Below, piece by piece: positions 25,901-37,309 of a DNA stretch of 64,000 nucleotides. The stretch spans positions 2,127,907-2,191,906 of the forward strand of contig VXAI01000115.1 of the NCBI GenBank assembly GCA_013399305.1. Direction: 5' to 3'. This DNA comes from Rostratula benghalensis. Its lineage: Eukaryota; Chordata; Aves; Charadriiformes; Rostratulidae. The translations under genes were made by a program, and so were the position numbers. Every line of letters begins with the position of its first letter. Within the stretch, counting starts at the first letter, position 1. The notes beneath the pieces are model-generated. The model did no database searches. It saw only the letters and a program-made list of their open reading frames with translations, and was not told the origin of the DNA.

Positions 25901-27490
25901 ACATATTGAGTCGGCTACAAGGAAGCCTTGATAAACCCAAGAGTACAAGATAGACCAACTAAATGATTACTTTATTAACTGTACTTAATAATGGCTTTGA
26001 CACACTGATGAGCCTGAATTTATAAGAAAAACAAGTGTGAGAATGCAAGAAGTGGGCATTCAAGTTTTTACAGAAGAGAACAGACTTAGTTCTCTCTTTC
26101 TTTTTCAATTTCTGATACCTTTCTATTTGCCTTTGTGTCTTTCCTGAGTTCAGGGGTTTGTTGACTTTATGGGGATTTTTGTTTTTTAAAAGAAAAAAGA
26201 AGAAAAGAAAATTTCTGCTAATCTGGCTTGTTTCAATAGTGGATGGCGATGGAGTGGGCAGGATAAAAGTTTAGGCTTTGACCAGCCCAAAGGGAAAGAA
26301 ATTCAAGTACCTGCATCCTTTTGTCATTTTTGTCACTGAAGCACGTAGATTCCTGCGTGACAATTTCACTACATCCTTTGGTTATTTAGTTGGTTGTCAC
26401 TGCAGCTGAAGAGTGGAGAACAGCTGAATCACTTTCAAAATGTGAATGTGATCATGCAGTCGTATAATATAGCTGATGCCACATGGGGCTTTTGCAAGTC
26501 CCTTCATTCGTTGGGAGTGGAGATCTCTCATGTTTTTGTGTATTCTTGAAAACAGCTTATGAATTGCAGAGAAAATAATGGCTTCCATAGATATGTCTGT
26601 TTGGATGTGTCCTACACAGTTCAACTATTTACTGTGTTGACTGCTTCAATACTGAGTGAGTTAGTGATTTATTTTTTGTATGCTTGTTTACTGTTAAAAG
26701 ACCAAGATGCAGAAAGTGGAAAAACAAAGAACTTCCTTGCTTCTACATCTGCAATAGAACAAGAATACAAGATTTTCAGCCTTTTATTTCTGCTTATTTC
26801 TTGTCAATAAAGCACCATAAAGTTCCAAGACAGGCATATGCTTGCTGGGTGTTGGAGCTAATGGTATGAGAGGCTGAAAACGGAATGCTGGGATGTGGAC
26901 TATGGATGCATTGAAACACAAAAGGATTAATTTTGGTTTTAGCAGATATTTCAAATGAGAGATCCTCAAAGACTTGCTTTTGTCTAAGAATATGCTTCCT
27001 TCCTTCTATGAAGGGTGAAAGAATTTGTAGTACTTACTCAGAACACCTAACGTTTTCCATTTAAACCAGACAAAAGCTGGATTTGACATTCCTGATATTT
27101 TAAGTTTCACAAATATAACCTGGCATTCTGTCATCTCTTTTTTGAGAAATGAGAATTGTAGAGAATTCTCCTCTTACCTTTTTGGGTCTTTTTAGGCTTT
27201 GCTGTTGCATAAAAAGGCACAATCCAATTTGAAGGAAAAAAAAATCAGATATGAGATTTTGTTAATAAGAATGGTTAGGTGAACTTCTGACCATGCTGAG
27301 ACATGTCAAGCATCTCTCTTGAATTTTTAAATGCTGTAAATATTGGATTAAAAAAAACCTTAAGTGTGGAAATGGAGTTGTTTCCTCTGGGGTAAGCAAA
27401 GACCTGAAAGCTACTGTCTTCATGTTTGTAGACTTTGTCTGGTGTTTCTGTAAAAAGAAAAAGAAATTTATACCAACTGTCCTAACGCAG
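22924..27490 (+). other. UXS1 intron 5
   Basis: This 4.6 kb intron has T18 at 23525-23542, T17 at 24413-24429 and A17 at 24764-24780. I see no CR1. The block at about 25560-25990 is more complex in sequence and less A/T-biased than its surroundings, but I could not assign it to a repeat family. The 3' end of the intron is purine-rich (see exon 6). Confidence 0.8.
24764..24780 (+). repeat. A17 tract preceded by ATTAAA
   Basis: Seventeen adenines follow an ATTAAA hexamer at 24748-24753, resembling the end of a polyadenylated transcript. A run this long also arises by slippage. I see no clear target-site duplication, so this is listed as a simple repeat. Confidence 0.85.
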
Positions 27491-27671
27491 ATAACTGGAG
27501 GAGCAGGGTTTGTGGGTTCTCATCTTACTGACAAACTAATGATGGATGGCCATGAGGTTACAGTTGTGGACAACTTCTTTACGGGCAGGAAAAGAAATGT
27601 GGAGCACTGGATTGGTCATGAGAACTTCGAACTGATAAATCACGATGTCGTTGAGCCCCTCTACATTGAAG
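27491..27671 (+). CDS. UXS1: UXS1 exon 6, NAD-binding Rossmann motif
   Basis: This 181-base exon is the longest fully coding internal exon. It encodes residues 93-152 and the first base of Val153. It opens with ITGGAGFVGSHL, the extended-SDR glycine motif GxxGxxG (Gly95, Gly98, Gly101) that binds the NAD+ pyrophosphate. Asp119, at the end of the second strand in VTVVDNFF, is placed to contact the adenosine ribose. The GRKRNVEHW and NHDVVEPL blocks follow and are very strongly conserved in the family. The donor is AG followed by GTGAGT. The acceptor CTAACGCAG follows an unusually purine-rich stretch. The frame stays open for 69 bases upstream, but that is intron sequence. Confidence 0.97.
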
Positions 27672-29362
27672 GTGAGTAGTCTCTGCTTTGGTATCTGTAC
27701 TTTGTTGTGCTGTAGCCTCCGAAGTATGCCTGTAAAGAAATGAAATTCGTGCTCTGAATTCTGGATTGGTCTAGCTAATACCTGTATGCTTTGTTTATTA
27801 TTAGCCTGATTCTGTGACCAGTGTGAACTGAGAAGTTCAGAGGACTTTTGGCTTTTAAGTCAGTTCTTCCTTTCTCGGTGGGTAGGAGGAAGGAAATCTT
27901 AAAAACTTCCTGCTGTGACTGATGTTGTGAGAAGGCAAGATGGCAATGGGTCAGTCTGTATGTCCCATCTGCTGTGTCACGTCCCTGTGGAACTTTGGGA
28001 GAGTTTTAAGTATATAGCAAATCAATAAAAATGTCACTCAAATGACACTGCAGTTGGGGTGGGCTTGCTCCATCCCTTTAAAACTTTGTAGTGATGCAGC
28101 TGTTTCATTTTTTTTAAACAAAAGAAAAAGAATCTAAGGTTGTAATTTTTTATTCTTGCTGAATACTAATGGATGGAATTTCACAGGAAAAATTTTTAAC
28201 AATTGCATCTCTTGTATTGCTTGTGATGAATTCCCGACAACACAACTGGAACTGTTCTGTGAACACGTACTGCTTCTCTGCTCTGACAATGCACTGGTTC
28301 AATTACTGCCTGTTATTTTACTTCAAACTTCTGCTTCCACTGGCAGGATAATGGGACTAGGATCTTATTCATTGACTCCAGGTGCTAGTAGCTTACACCT
28401 CACCCTGTTCAGTTTTTCCCTTATTTCAGCTTTCCTAATCTTTCCCCTGCATTACCTTGTTTCTGAGTGGTTACACTTGAGACCTTCTGAGAGAATTATC
28501 ATTGTTGCTAATGCTGCTGCCCCAGTACTAGACACTACTGAATTAAGAGTTCTGAGATCCTTCAGCTACCTCTCCTGTATTCTCTGTAATTAATCCCCAC
28601 TTCGTACTGACAACAAATTCTGTGTTATTCAGTGGGCTGTTTATTGAATGTCTTCTCATCCTACAACAGCATAAATTAAAGCTGGTATGGCAAAATGACA
28701 AAATACTGAAATAAATTTAGCTTCAATGTACTGGTATAGGAACATGCACATTTTAGTGCAGAGTTTATATTTCAACATGGGGGGGGTTGGGAAGATGAGG
28801 CAATGAGGGATAGTTATTGTAACAGATGAACAAGTTGGCGGTACTTTTTTTCTTAGTCCCAGTTTCCCCTTTTTACTTGTAAATAGAAATTGGAATGACT
28901 GTGAAGTAATGACAAAAGAAGGTTTCTATCTAAAATGTACCTGTTTATTTGCTGTCCTATTTAAATGAGGTTGTATAAGGACATTTGACGCTCAAATTCC
29001 GGAGAGAGTAATCAGTACTTTATTTCTGAAGACGACCTCATTTCTGATCTGGAAAGAACAATGTTTGCACTTTTGATATGGAAAGAGTTTGGTCTTAAGA
29101 TGCATAGCTTTCACTAAATCTCTTGATGCATTTTTTGTGTGTGTATGTGTAGGCATCGCTGTGAAGCTAAAATCGGCCTTGTCTGAGTCAGTATCTTTGA
29201 TCCATAACATAAAGTGCCACTCGGCATTCTTCCATCTTGATCTGGGTTGGCCAGAAACAGTGGTACATGACTTAAACATCCATTTTATTTCTCAGCCCTG
29301 GGATACCTGTAGTTAACTGTAGCTGAATCACTTTCTTTTCCTCTGCTAGGATTCCCTTGGCC

Positions 29363-29388
29363 TTTTTTTTTTTTTTTTTTTTTTTTTT
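29363..29388. repeat. T26 homopolymer
   Basis: Twenty-six consecutive T residues (poly(A) on the - strand) lie in intron 6. No TTTATT, which would be an AATAAA signal on the other strand, lies within about 30 bases to the right. A retrotransposed tail is therefore not favoured. Confidence 0.95.
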
Positions 29389-29481
29389 CCCCAAGCAGAA
29401 AAGTTAAGGCCTTGAATTCTTTAATGAAATGAAAGTAGTTTAGGAATCTTGAGAGACAGAAAATAGATTGGGGTTTTTTGG

Positions 29482-29524
29482 TTTTTTTTTTTTTTTTAAA
29501 AAAAAAAAATTCTAAAAAAAAAAA
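29482..29524. repeat. T16/A12/A11 self-complementary block
   Basis: T16 at 29482-29497 runs straight into A12 at 29498-29509. After TTCT-type spacing, A11 follows at 29514-29524. The T and A tracts are perfect inverted repeats and could form a cruciform or hairpin. The exact lengths may be affected by sequencing slippage. Confidence 0.9.
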
Positions 29525-30063
29525 TTTCAAAACTGCATTTTTTTTTATTGTGATTGACTTCCATGCTCTTAATGGGCTTAGAGTTTTTTTTCAAGATACT
29601 TTCTTTTCAGCCTAACGCTATGTTGGGTTTTAATCCACTATTAAATGGGTTTGGTTCTTTTTTTGGTACAGGAAAACCATTTTATTTTCTGAAGGGCAGG
29701 GAATAAAGAAAAGAATATCTTACTGCTCTTTTCTGTTTTATCAGGAAAAAAGTATAGAAATCCACCTTTACTTATTTTCTGCCTCTCATTCTCTATGTTC
29801 TTTAAGATTACAGGCACTCTAAGGTGGTTGCTTGAGAGCACTGTAGCTTATGTTCCTATAAACCTGAGTGTAAAGACACATAGTTATTAATTGGAGAGCA
29901 AATGAGAATGAATGCTTGATCTGGTGTTACCAGAATCTACATCAAATGTTACCTTTGCATTAGAGTTGACTGTGTGTTTGTAAGCAAAAAAAACCCCACT
30001 TCTATGCTAACTAAGTCTATATTTGTGCCGTGAATTATTGTTACCTTGGAATGTGTGTTAAAG

Positions 30064-30186
30064 TAAATAAAAAATAAAACCCAAACAAAAAATCACCAAA
30101 GAAAACAACTCCCCAAAACAGACTCTAAAACCCCCCAAACCATACACCTCACTAAACTCCCCTAAAACCACGCACACACAAATATA
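30064..30186. repeat. A/C-rich, G-depleted low-complexity tract
   Basis: About 123 bases made almost wholly of A and C with some T. I count three G residues (30101, 30121, 30172). The complementary strand is correspondingly G/T-rich. There is no clean repeat unit, so this is not an ordinary microsatellite. Confidence 0.85.
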
Positions 30187-33100
30187 AGCCACTTTCAAGT
30201 TGATGTCATAAGATGGCCAAAAGAAATAGCCTTTTTGTGAGTAACAGCCTTCCAGAAGTGAAGATGATAATATTTTACTAAATGCTGTTCTGCAGCTCCC
30301 AGAATTATTCCATATTCCATCTCCAAATCATTTTGTAGATAATTTAAGGCCCATACAAGTACAGCTTCTACCTTATTTATGTGAGTGCCTTCAATACCTT
30401 GCTGCTTTTTTTAGCTTTTTTTTTTTTTTTTTTTTGTGCTTCAGTACTTCTATTCCAGATTTTTCTCCCCCTAGTCTTCTTCTGTCTGCCAGATATTTAA
30501 CACATTCAATCTGATGGTTTTAAATTGTTCAGTTATGGAAAATTATGACAGTGGAGAAGATGACAGATGCTACTCTAGTTTTGTTTTTCCAGAGCCAAGT
30601 GCAATGGTGCCCTGAGTCTCTGGTGAAGCTCTCCAAAACTCCTCCAGTACAAGCAATATGGTGGCAAACCTTTAAAAGTTACAGGCAGCGTTTTTAACAT
30701 TAGGAAAAGGAATTTGTCTTCACTGTGTCAGCTTCTCTGGCCTGCCCTACAGCAGTAGAATTGGCATAGCTGTTCTTTACAAAAATAGTCCATAAGTTTG
30801 AGCTGTAGAAACTTGTTTGTGTGCCTCTGATCAAAGCTTGCCTGCTTAGTGTTTCCTGACTAGCATGTACAGTGATGGATGCAGGTGCTTAGTGGAGTTA
30901 GTGACCCGTTGTGTCCTTTCTAGCACCATGGCACATGTTGAAGGCAGAACTTAATTGAAGGTCATTTCTTCATAGGAAGAAATGTCATTTCCCATCACAG
31001 GAGCGGTAGTAGGTTCCACCATTACTATTCACACAGGAAGCATGGAGAATGCATGCAGTGATACAGCTGGAAAAGAAAGATAGATGATATGAAGGAATGT
31101 AGTTTTACTGCACTCTTTTTGTCAAAGTGGGTGGGTATATTGATCGTACTTGTTCAGCATTAAGGAAAACAAGACTAAACATTTGTGCCTGGATTCGTGT
31201 ATTAGAGTCCATGGGCGCTAAATTATAAGGGTTTTTTGAGCTTTTCATATAGAAAAGGGTGCAACTGACACATTTTAGTTGCTGTTGACCTTACAATATG
31301 TCACTAAAACTTTATTTATGTTGATCATAGCTTTCTATATTTGTCACTGATACCCAATGGCTTGAATGTTTATGTCAGCTTTTATGTGTGTGACATTTTG
31401 AAAAGGAATTTTTTTTGGGCTGTTTGTTTTTTCATCAAAATTGTAAAATGAGAAATTCACTTAACATTTCTTTACTTTGTCACTAGTCTACCATGCTGTG
31501 TTTGGTAAACTACTTCTTGCTGCTCTGTTCACAGTGGGTTACAGAGTTCTAGCCCTTGATACGAGTCACTTGGAAAATCTTACTATCATTCGTTCTTCTT
31601 TTATGATCTTCACCTATTTACATAAAGGATTGCACAATCTTTCACACAGTTTTTAATTAACTGCACTATGGCCTAGCTGAGCTAGCTGAAGGTTTCATAC
31701 CAAGCAAAATTAAATGTAAAACTTCTATTCTTTATATCATACAAAACAAAGTGGCATGGAGGTCAATTGTGAGATGCATTTGTTCCTTTCTTCCAGTAGA
31801 TGCTGTCTCAGTCACCCAAAGAGTTAATCCTCTAGGACAGTTTTCCACAGTTCTTGCTTGAGGAGAGTTTAAGTTGCCTGCTGTGTTAAATAACCAACAG
31901 CTTTGTGCTGCAGAACACGAGGTTGTCAGCCAAACTAGGTAGATGGCTTTGTCTGGCTGGCTTGCTGGATTTCTGTGTTTTTTAGACCTGACAGTCAAAA
32001 GAGAGGAGGTGGAAAGAGAAACAGCTGTACTTGTCTCAGCATCCTCAGCTTGCTGCCTCAAGTTTGACCAGTTTGGGGAGGAAACTTGCCTTTCCGCTTT
32101 TCTGAAATGTCCAACACTCTCTAAATGTTTAGGAAAACAAGTGATGTTTTGACTTGTTCTAGAGCTCAGGACTCTCAAGATTCCTTCCTAGACAAGTGAG
32201 AAAGGTCTTGGAGCTGCCTGCCCCTTTAATCTAGAGGATGGCCATCTTACCCTTGCCAAATACCCCATCTTCCATCCATCTGCTAGTTCTGCTCTTGCCG
32301 AACCTTTTCATCACAGGGATCTATTTTTTTTTTTTGCCTTTATAGGGAGAGAAAAGTATATAGGAGAAAGTATATTGAGGCAAACCAGACTCGGACAGGA
32401 AAGACCATGTTTCTGGCAAGGAAAATCTTGTCTCCCAGCTCCTTCTCTTTGTCACATTTAAAGCAAGTGCCAGCGGGGCCGGGGGGGGAAGAAAGTAAGG
32501 GGAAGAAAGACCAAAGGAAGAAGAGTGCTTTCTATTTTTTCTTTTTCTTTTTTTCTTTTAATTTGAGCACTGTCCATTACACTTAGCTTCTTGTTTAAAA
32601 ATAAATAAATTTGAAGATTATAAGGAACCTTTGGGATTTTGTATTTTGTTTGCATTTGCGTGTACCTAACAATTACACGGCCACTTTGATAATCACAGAT
32701 TTAGCTGTACCCTGATGCAGCAAAAGGAGAGGTTGTCTTTGGCCCTGTTCATCTGAATTGCCGCATGCTTTGAAAGGAACCATTCCTACAGGAGCTGCTG
32801 TGTGTCAGAAATTCAGCAGGTATTTTTAAAAAGTAACAAAAATGAAGTGTGTGGAGGTAGGGAGGCAGGAAAGTGTTCAGTACTGCTTAGGGAGACTGGG
32901 ATTGGGTGCTCGGTTACTGACTGACCACAACGCTTTTGTAGCGACTTTTTCACTGCAAAAATTCTACCACAGCCCGTTGAAAAATAGATTTAGAAAGGAT
33001 TTTGATGGAACAGGTAGAGAGAAACAGCACAGAACACAGGTCAGAGTTCAAGTCTGCGTTGGCTGCAGTTGGCTTTAGCTATTGCTGTGTTCATTTTTCT

Positions 33101-34283
33101 GAGCCACCACGCTTGAATTCCCTGCAGCCCGCAAGCAGCAGCCAGCGACTTCTCTGACCGCTTCTTTTGCCAGCTTCCAGTCTGCTCCTTCTCTTTGGTT
33201 TCATGACAGCACCCTGCTGTGAGAAGGGGGTGCTTATGTCCAGAGGCAGTCATATATTTAATTGATATTCATGGCTCGTCTGTAGGAGGCATGTCAGAGT
33301 TCAACAGACCGATTAGACCTTACCTCATGCTACTCTGCATTAGTGCCCCAGCACAAGAAATTTGATTGGATTTTATTCACTGCTAAAGCTTGTAATGTCA
33401 ACAGTGACCAAAAGAAGGAGAAATTGTTCCAAGTCATGCTTTGAAACACGAAATGATTAACTATTTTCATGTTGCAGGCAGAATCCTAAAAGTTTCAGTT
33501 GCTTTAGCAATGCGTGCAGGGCTTTGAATCGAGCCTGAGCTGGGAGCTCATTTCCTCCAACACTCACTGTGTCAGGCTGTCTTGGGAGGTTGCATTTTGT
33601 GGAAAGCTCTCTTTTGATTCTGCACTGGGGTTGGTAGTGAATGGAAATACTAATTTCTGTTGGTAGGAGAGCAAATACCAGAGCAACGTGCTACATGCAA
33701 TTGTATTTCTTGGCATTTTTTTAAGGTCAGAATAAGTCCTCACCAAAGTGACATATCTGCCTGGATTGTATCTCTCTAGCTTTCTGGGGCTGTTTTGACA
33801 TCTTACAGGCAGCTGGACATCTCTGCTCTAGAGATTAACAGCTGTAGACTAAAGAGAGCATGGCAAGATGTAAGAAGAGGCTATATTTTGTGGTATCTGC
33901 TTGAGCACACTAACTGTCAAATGTCATTACTCCGTCAAGATGGTAAAACTTGAGGGTGATGGAGTCACGTGGACTTGCATTTATGTTGATAGTTAATTAT
34001 TCTGTTTGATGAAGTCTGATGTGAAATAGTTTCTTCTCATTTTGGTGGCTATTGACATTGCGAATTCAAGCAGTGAATAAAATTTAACCGTAAATTATTT
34101 TGCAGGATTTCTTGTGTTGGTGCTATAGTGCAAAGATGTAGCAAAGGGTAGACTTTGACATGGCTCCTACGGATGAGCCAGTAAGTAGTCACAGGTGCTG
34201 TGAGCTTGACCAGTACACTTTAAAACAACAGTTAATACAGACTATATGTACAGACACACTTCACTATGTCTAATGTAAATGTA

Positions 34284-34842
34284 CCCTCTTTCAATTTAAA
34301 ACTATTACCCCTTGTCCTATCACTACACTCCCTGATAAAGAGTCCCTCCCCACCCCCTTCAGGTTCTGGAAGGCTGCTATAAAGTCTCCCTGGAGCCTTC
34401 TCTTCTCCAGGCTGAACAACCCCAGATCTCTCAGCCTGTATTCATAGGAGAGTTGCTCCAGCCTTCTCATCATCCTTGTGGCCCTCCTCTGGGCCAGTTT
34501 GAGCAGGGTCTTTCTTGTACTGGGTATCCCAGAGCTGGACACAGTACTCCAGGTGGAGTACTCCAGGTGGAGTGTCATGAGGGCAGAGTAGAGGGGCAGA
34601 ATCACCTCCCTCAACCTGCTTCTTTTGATGCAGCCCAGGATGCGGTTGGCTTTCTGGGCTGCCAGTGCACATTGCCAACTCGTACTCAATTTTTCATGCA
34701 GCAGTACCCCCAAGTCCTTCTCTGCAGGCTTGTTCTCAACCACTCATCACCCAGGTTGTCCCCATGTTTGGGATTTCCCCAACCCAGGTGTGGGACGTTG
34801 CACTTGGACTTGTTAAACTACATGGGGTTCCCACAGGCTGTA
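34284..34842 (-). mobile_element. CR1 LINE, internal fragment with ORF2 remnant, antisense
   Basis: About 560 bases of CR1 lie on the - strand. They keep a 150-codon frame at 34291-34743 that matches the C-terminal end of CR1 reverse transcriptase, with blocks such as [23 protein letters not shown] and [14 protein letters not shown]. The usual 3' tail with terminal octamers is missing on the left. A 14-base tandem duplication at 34543-34570 shifts the frame inside the remnant, so it is not functional. Confidence 0.92.
34543..34570. repeat. 14-base tandem duplication inside CR1
   Basis: The unit AGTACTCCAGGTGG occurs twice in direct succession. The other CR1 copies here have it once. Because 14 is not a multiple of three, the duplication breaks the reverse-transcriptase frame. 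Confidence 0.95.
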
Positions 34843-35777
34843 GTCTATACTCATGACGGTGTTGTAACTTCAAGGTTTTTGTACTAGGTTCTATTTTGCT
34901 GTTGTGTGGGTATTCCACTGGGTGATTCGAATCTTTAGGCTTGTTTACACTTTAATTACAGAAATACAGCAAATGTAATTATTAGAACTGGGACTTGCAC
35001 CACCTGGGTGATCTGTTGCCAGTACCCAAGCTACTTTATTTTAAATTAGGTTAGGCTTCACTATACCTTCACTGTTTGCAAGTTATGGTCCAGTGTGTTG
35101 GTTAATTATATTCATAGTTGGGGAGGCTGGAATCTTTGCATTTGGGAGGTTTGGTTGGTTTGTTTTATAAAGCTAAAGTGCTGCATTATCCAGTGTGCAG
35201 CACAGAGCACCAGTGGAGCAAAGGCAATAGAAAGGAAGAAGGACAAGTTCCTTGCCTATGTTTTGGCATATATACTTAAAATATAAATATGATACTAATC
35301 CCATTATTATTTCATTGACAAGTGTCTTTGTCTTACAAATAAAAATACAATATTTATTTTTCAGAAAATGTTCTTCCTGGTATTAAAAAAAAGTTTCTGC
35401 ATTCTTTACTTTCCATTTGAAAAAAAAATTCTGAAGCTGGTAGTCACTTAAAAACTTGAGGATAATAGAATGATCGTGCATTTACTTTTGCAGCTTGTAC
35501 TCAAAACAAGTGAAAAGTGTCAACACAGACAGACTTCTGTATCTGTGTCAATAGTGTCAATAATTACTATACTTTAGTTGTTGTTTTACTAAAAGGTAAG
35601 TCTTGCTTTGGGTTACAACAGGTTTGCATACATGTGTATTATCTGTAGGTAGCAATACAGGAAATGTTGCGCTCCAGAGTTAGGAAATGCAGAAATAAAC
35701 ACTAACTTTTTCTCATTTCATATGTTACATAGGAAAATAATAATGCTTTCTTTCCCCTCCTGTCTGTTTTTCTGTAG

Positions 35778-35882
35778 TGGACCAGATCTATCACCTAGCA
35801 TCTCCAGCTTCTCCTCCAAATTACATGTACAATCCTATAAAAACATTAAAGACCAACACTATTGGGACATTAAACATGCTGG
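35778..35882 (+). CDS. UXS1: UXS1 exon 7
   Basis: The 105-base exon completes Val153 and encodes residues 154-187 plus the first base of Gly188. It carries [15 protein letters not shown], the strand and loop that lines the NAD+ and UDP-sugar pocket. The [17 protein letters not shown] helix follows and is a hallmark of the extended SDR sugar-nucleotide enzymes. The acceptor is TTTTTCTGTAG and the donor is GG followed by GTAAGT. The encoded segment appears identical to the mammalian protein as I recall it. Confidence 0.97.
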
Positions 35883-37249
35883 GTAAGTGCAATTTTGTTT
35901 TTTCTTACGTGACTTTGTTAGATACAATAGAACCTGGACAGTGTTAGTGGAGGGAGAGGAGGATGGAGCAGATGAGTTTCAACATTTTTAGAAGTTGATT
36001 CTTTAAGAAAAATAAGGGGATTTTTTTCTCTCTTTGGAGATTTTTGTACTCTTCCTTTAATTGTATTTGCAGGTGAATGGTGACAAATGCAAGGTCAGCT
36101 CTCAGAGCACAAGAACTTCATGCCTGTAACTTGGCTATGGAGTAATAACAGAGCAGTAATTATAGAAGTCACAGGAACAATTAAGAGCGTGGATTTTTTA
36201 TGGCAATGTTGTACCCACGACTGCACTTCTCACCTTGGTGACTGTGGGACGTTCCCGCCTTTGCCACGAGCGATTCTTCCTTTGCCACCACAGCAAAACG
36301 TGGAGCTGGGTGGAACTGCATTGTTTTACAGAGCCTGAATATCAGAACTGCACCCTCCTCCGTGTGCCTTGGCTGGCAAATTCTGCAACCATGTTTAATG
36401 TCTAGCTTCATGGTAGATAATTACAAGACAAGATTTTCAGCTTTGCCTGTTGGTTTTGGTGCTTGGATTGGGCCTATGAAAAGAAGGCCTCAAGCCTTCA
36501 GTGCTTTTCCCTCACATCTTTGATCAAATTGGCACGTGCTGCATCTTGAACTGGGTGTCAGTGATCCTAAGTGTTATCAAGTGGCAAAAACCCACTGCTG
36601 GGCATTAATTCAGCTGAGTTTTTCATTTGAGTAATACTCTGGTGAGTACAATTCAGAGAATTAGGTGATTTGGAAGCTATTCAGGTACCAGACAGTTGTA
36701 CATTATAGATGAGAGATTTCTTTGCTTGGCCACGCCAACTTGAAGGCCAGAATGTCGTTGAAATGGCACGCAGAATAATCTCGAGTGATGGATAAGATCG
36801 TGCAGGCTGCTTAAAGGGGCATAACAAAGGGAAAATGTTTGATTTTGTCCTATAAGTGTTATTCTGTATCATTTTCTTTATGTAGCTTACCTTTAACTTT
36901 TAGTAACCGTAATATGGTGTATTGCTTCAGGATCCTCCTTTCATTACTGGAATGGTTTATGCTTACTTGGTCTTTATTTAAGCAATAATATATTAAGCTC
37001 TTGGTTCACTTTAACTTTTGATCCCAGAAGCAAACATATCACACATGGAGGTGCTGCTTTGCTGTTTCTCAAGTCTTCTAGCTTGGGAGTGGGAGCTATG
37101 GATGTGATTTACAGCTAGGTTTATTTAGTGAGAGAAATCTGATTCTCGTTAGACACGTGTACAATGGGATCACTCTGAAGCAGTTAATGTGACTCCAAGA
37201 TTCTTGAACTTGATCTGATTATGATGTTCTTCCCTTGCCCAAAATTTAG
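35883..37249 (+). other. UXS1 intron 7
   Basis: This 1.4 kb intron is unique sequence. The part at about 36200-36400 is somewhat more GC-rich, with several CpG dinucleotides. I see no repeat or exon. Confidence 0.85.
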
Positions 37250-37309
37250 GGTTAGCCAAACGTGTTGGAGCACGGCTGCTGCTGGCCTCTACATCAGAGG
37301 TATATGGAG
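37250..37309 (+). CDS. UXS1: UXS1 exon 8, STSE active-site strand
   Basis: The 60-base exon completes Gly188 and encodes residues 189-207 plus the first base of Asp208. It includes LLLASTSEVYG, where Ser201-Thr202-Ser203-Glu204 form the SDR active-site strand that positions substrate near the nicotinamide ring. The acceptor is AAATTTAG. A second AG lies six bases downstream (GGTTAG), which would remove two residues in frame if used. The donor is AG followed by GTAAGA. Confidence 0.96.

Larger units (their letters stand above)
27672..35777 (+). other. UXS1 intron 6
   Basis: This 8.1 kb intron holds T26 at 29363-29388, a T16/A12 block at 29482-29509, an A/C-only-like stretch at 30064-30186, T20 at 30416-30435 and an antisense CR1 at about 34284-34842. 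The stretch at about 32830-33600 is balanced in composition and free of recognised repeats. No exon is supported. The 145-codon frame at 28156-28593 has no recognisable homology. Confidence 0.82.

Noticed and set aside
25560..25990. Possible old LTR or other repeat in intron 5, with AATAAA on the - strand near its right end
   Set aside because: No TG...CA termini, no target-site duplication and no recognisable retroviral coding sequence. I could not assign a family.
28156..28593. 145-codon open frame on the + strand in intron 6
   Set aside because: No recognisable homology or splice context, and typical of chance AT-rich intron frames.
31732..32178. 148-codon open frame on the - strand in intron 6
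   Set aside because: No domain, no conserved-looking blocks and no neighbouring exons.
34291..34743. 150-codon open frame as a host gene
   Set aside because: It is the C-terminal end of a CR1 reverse transcriptase with an internal frameshift from a 14-base duplication.
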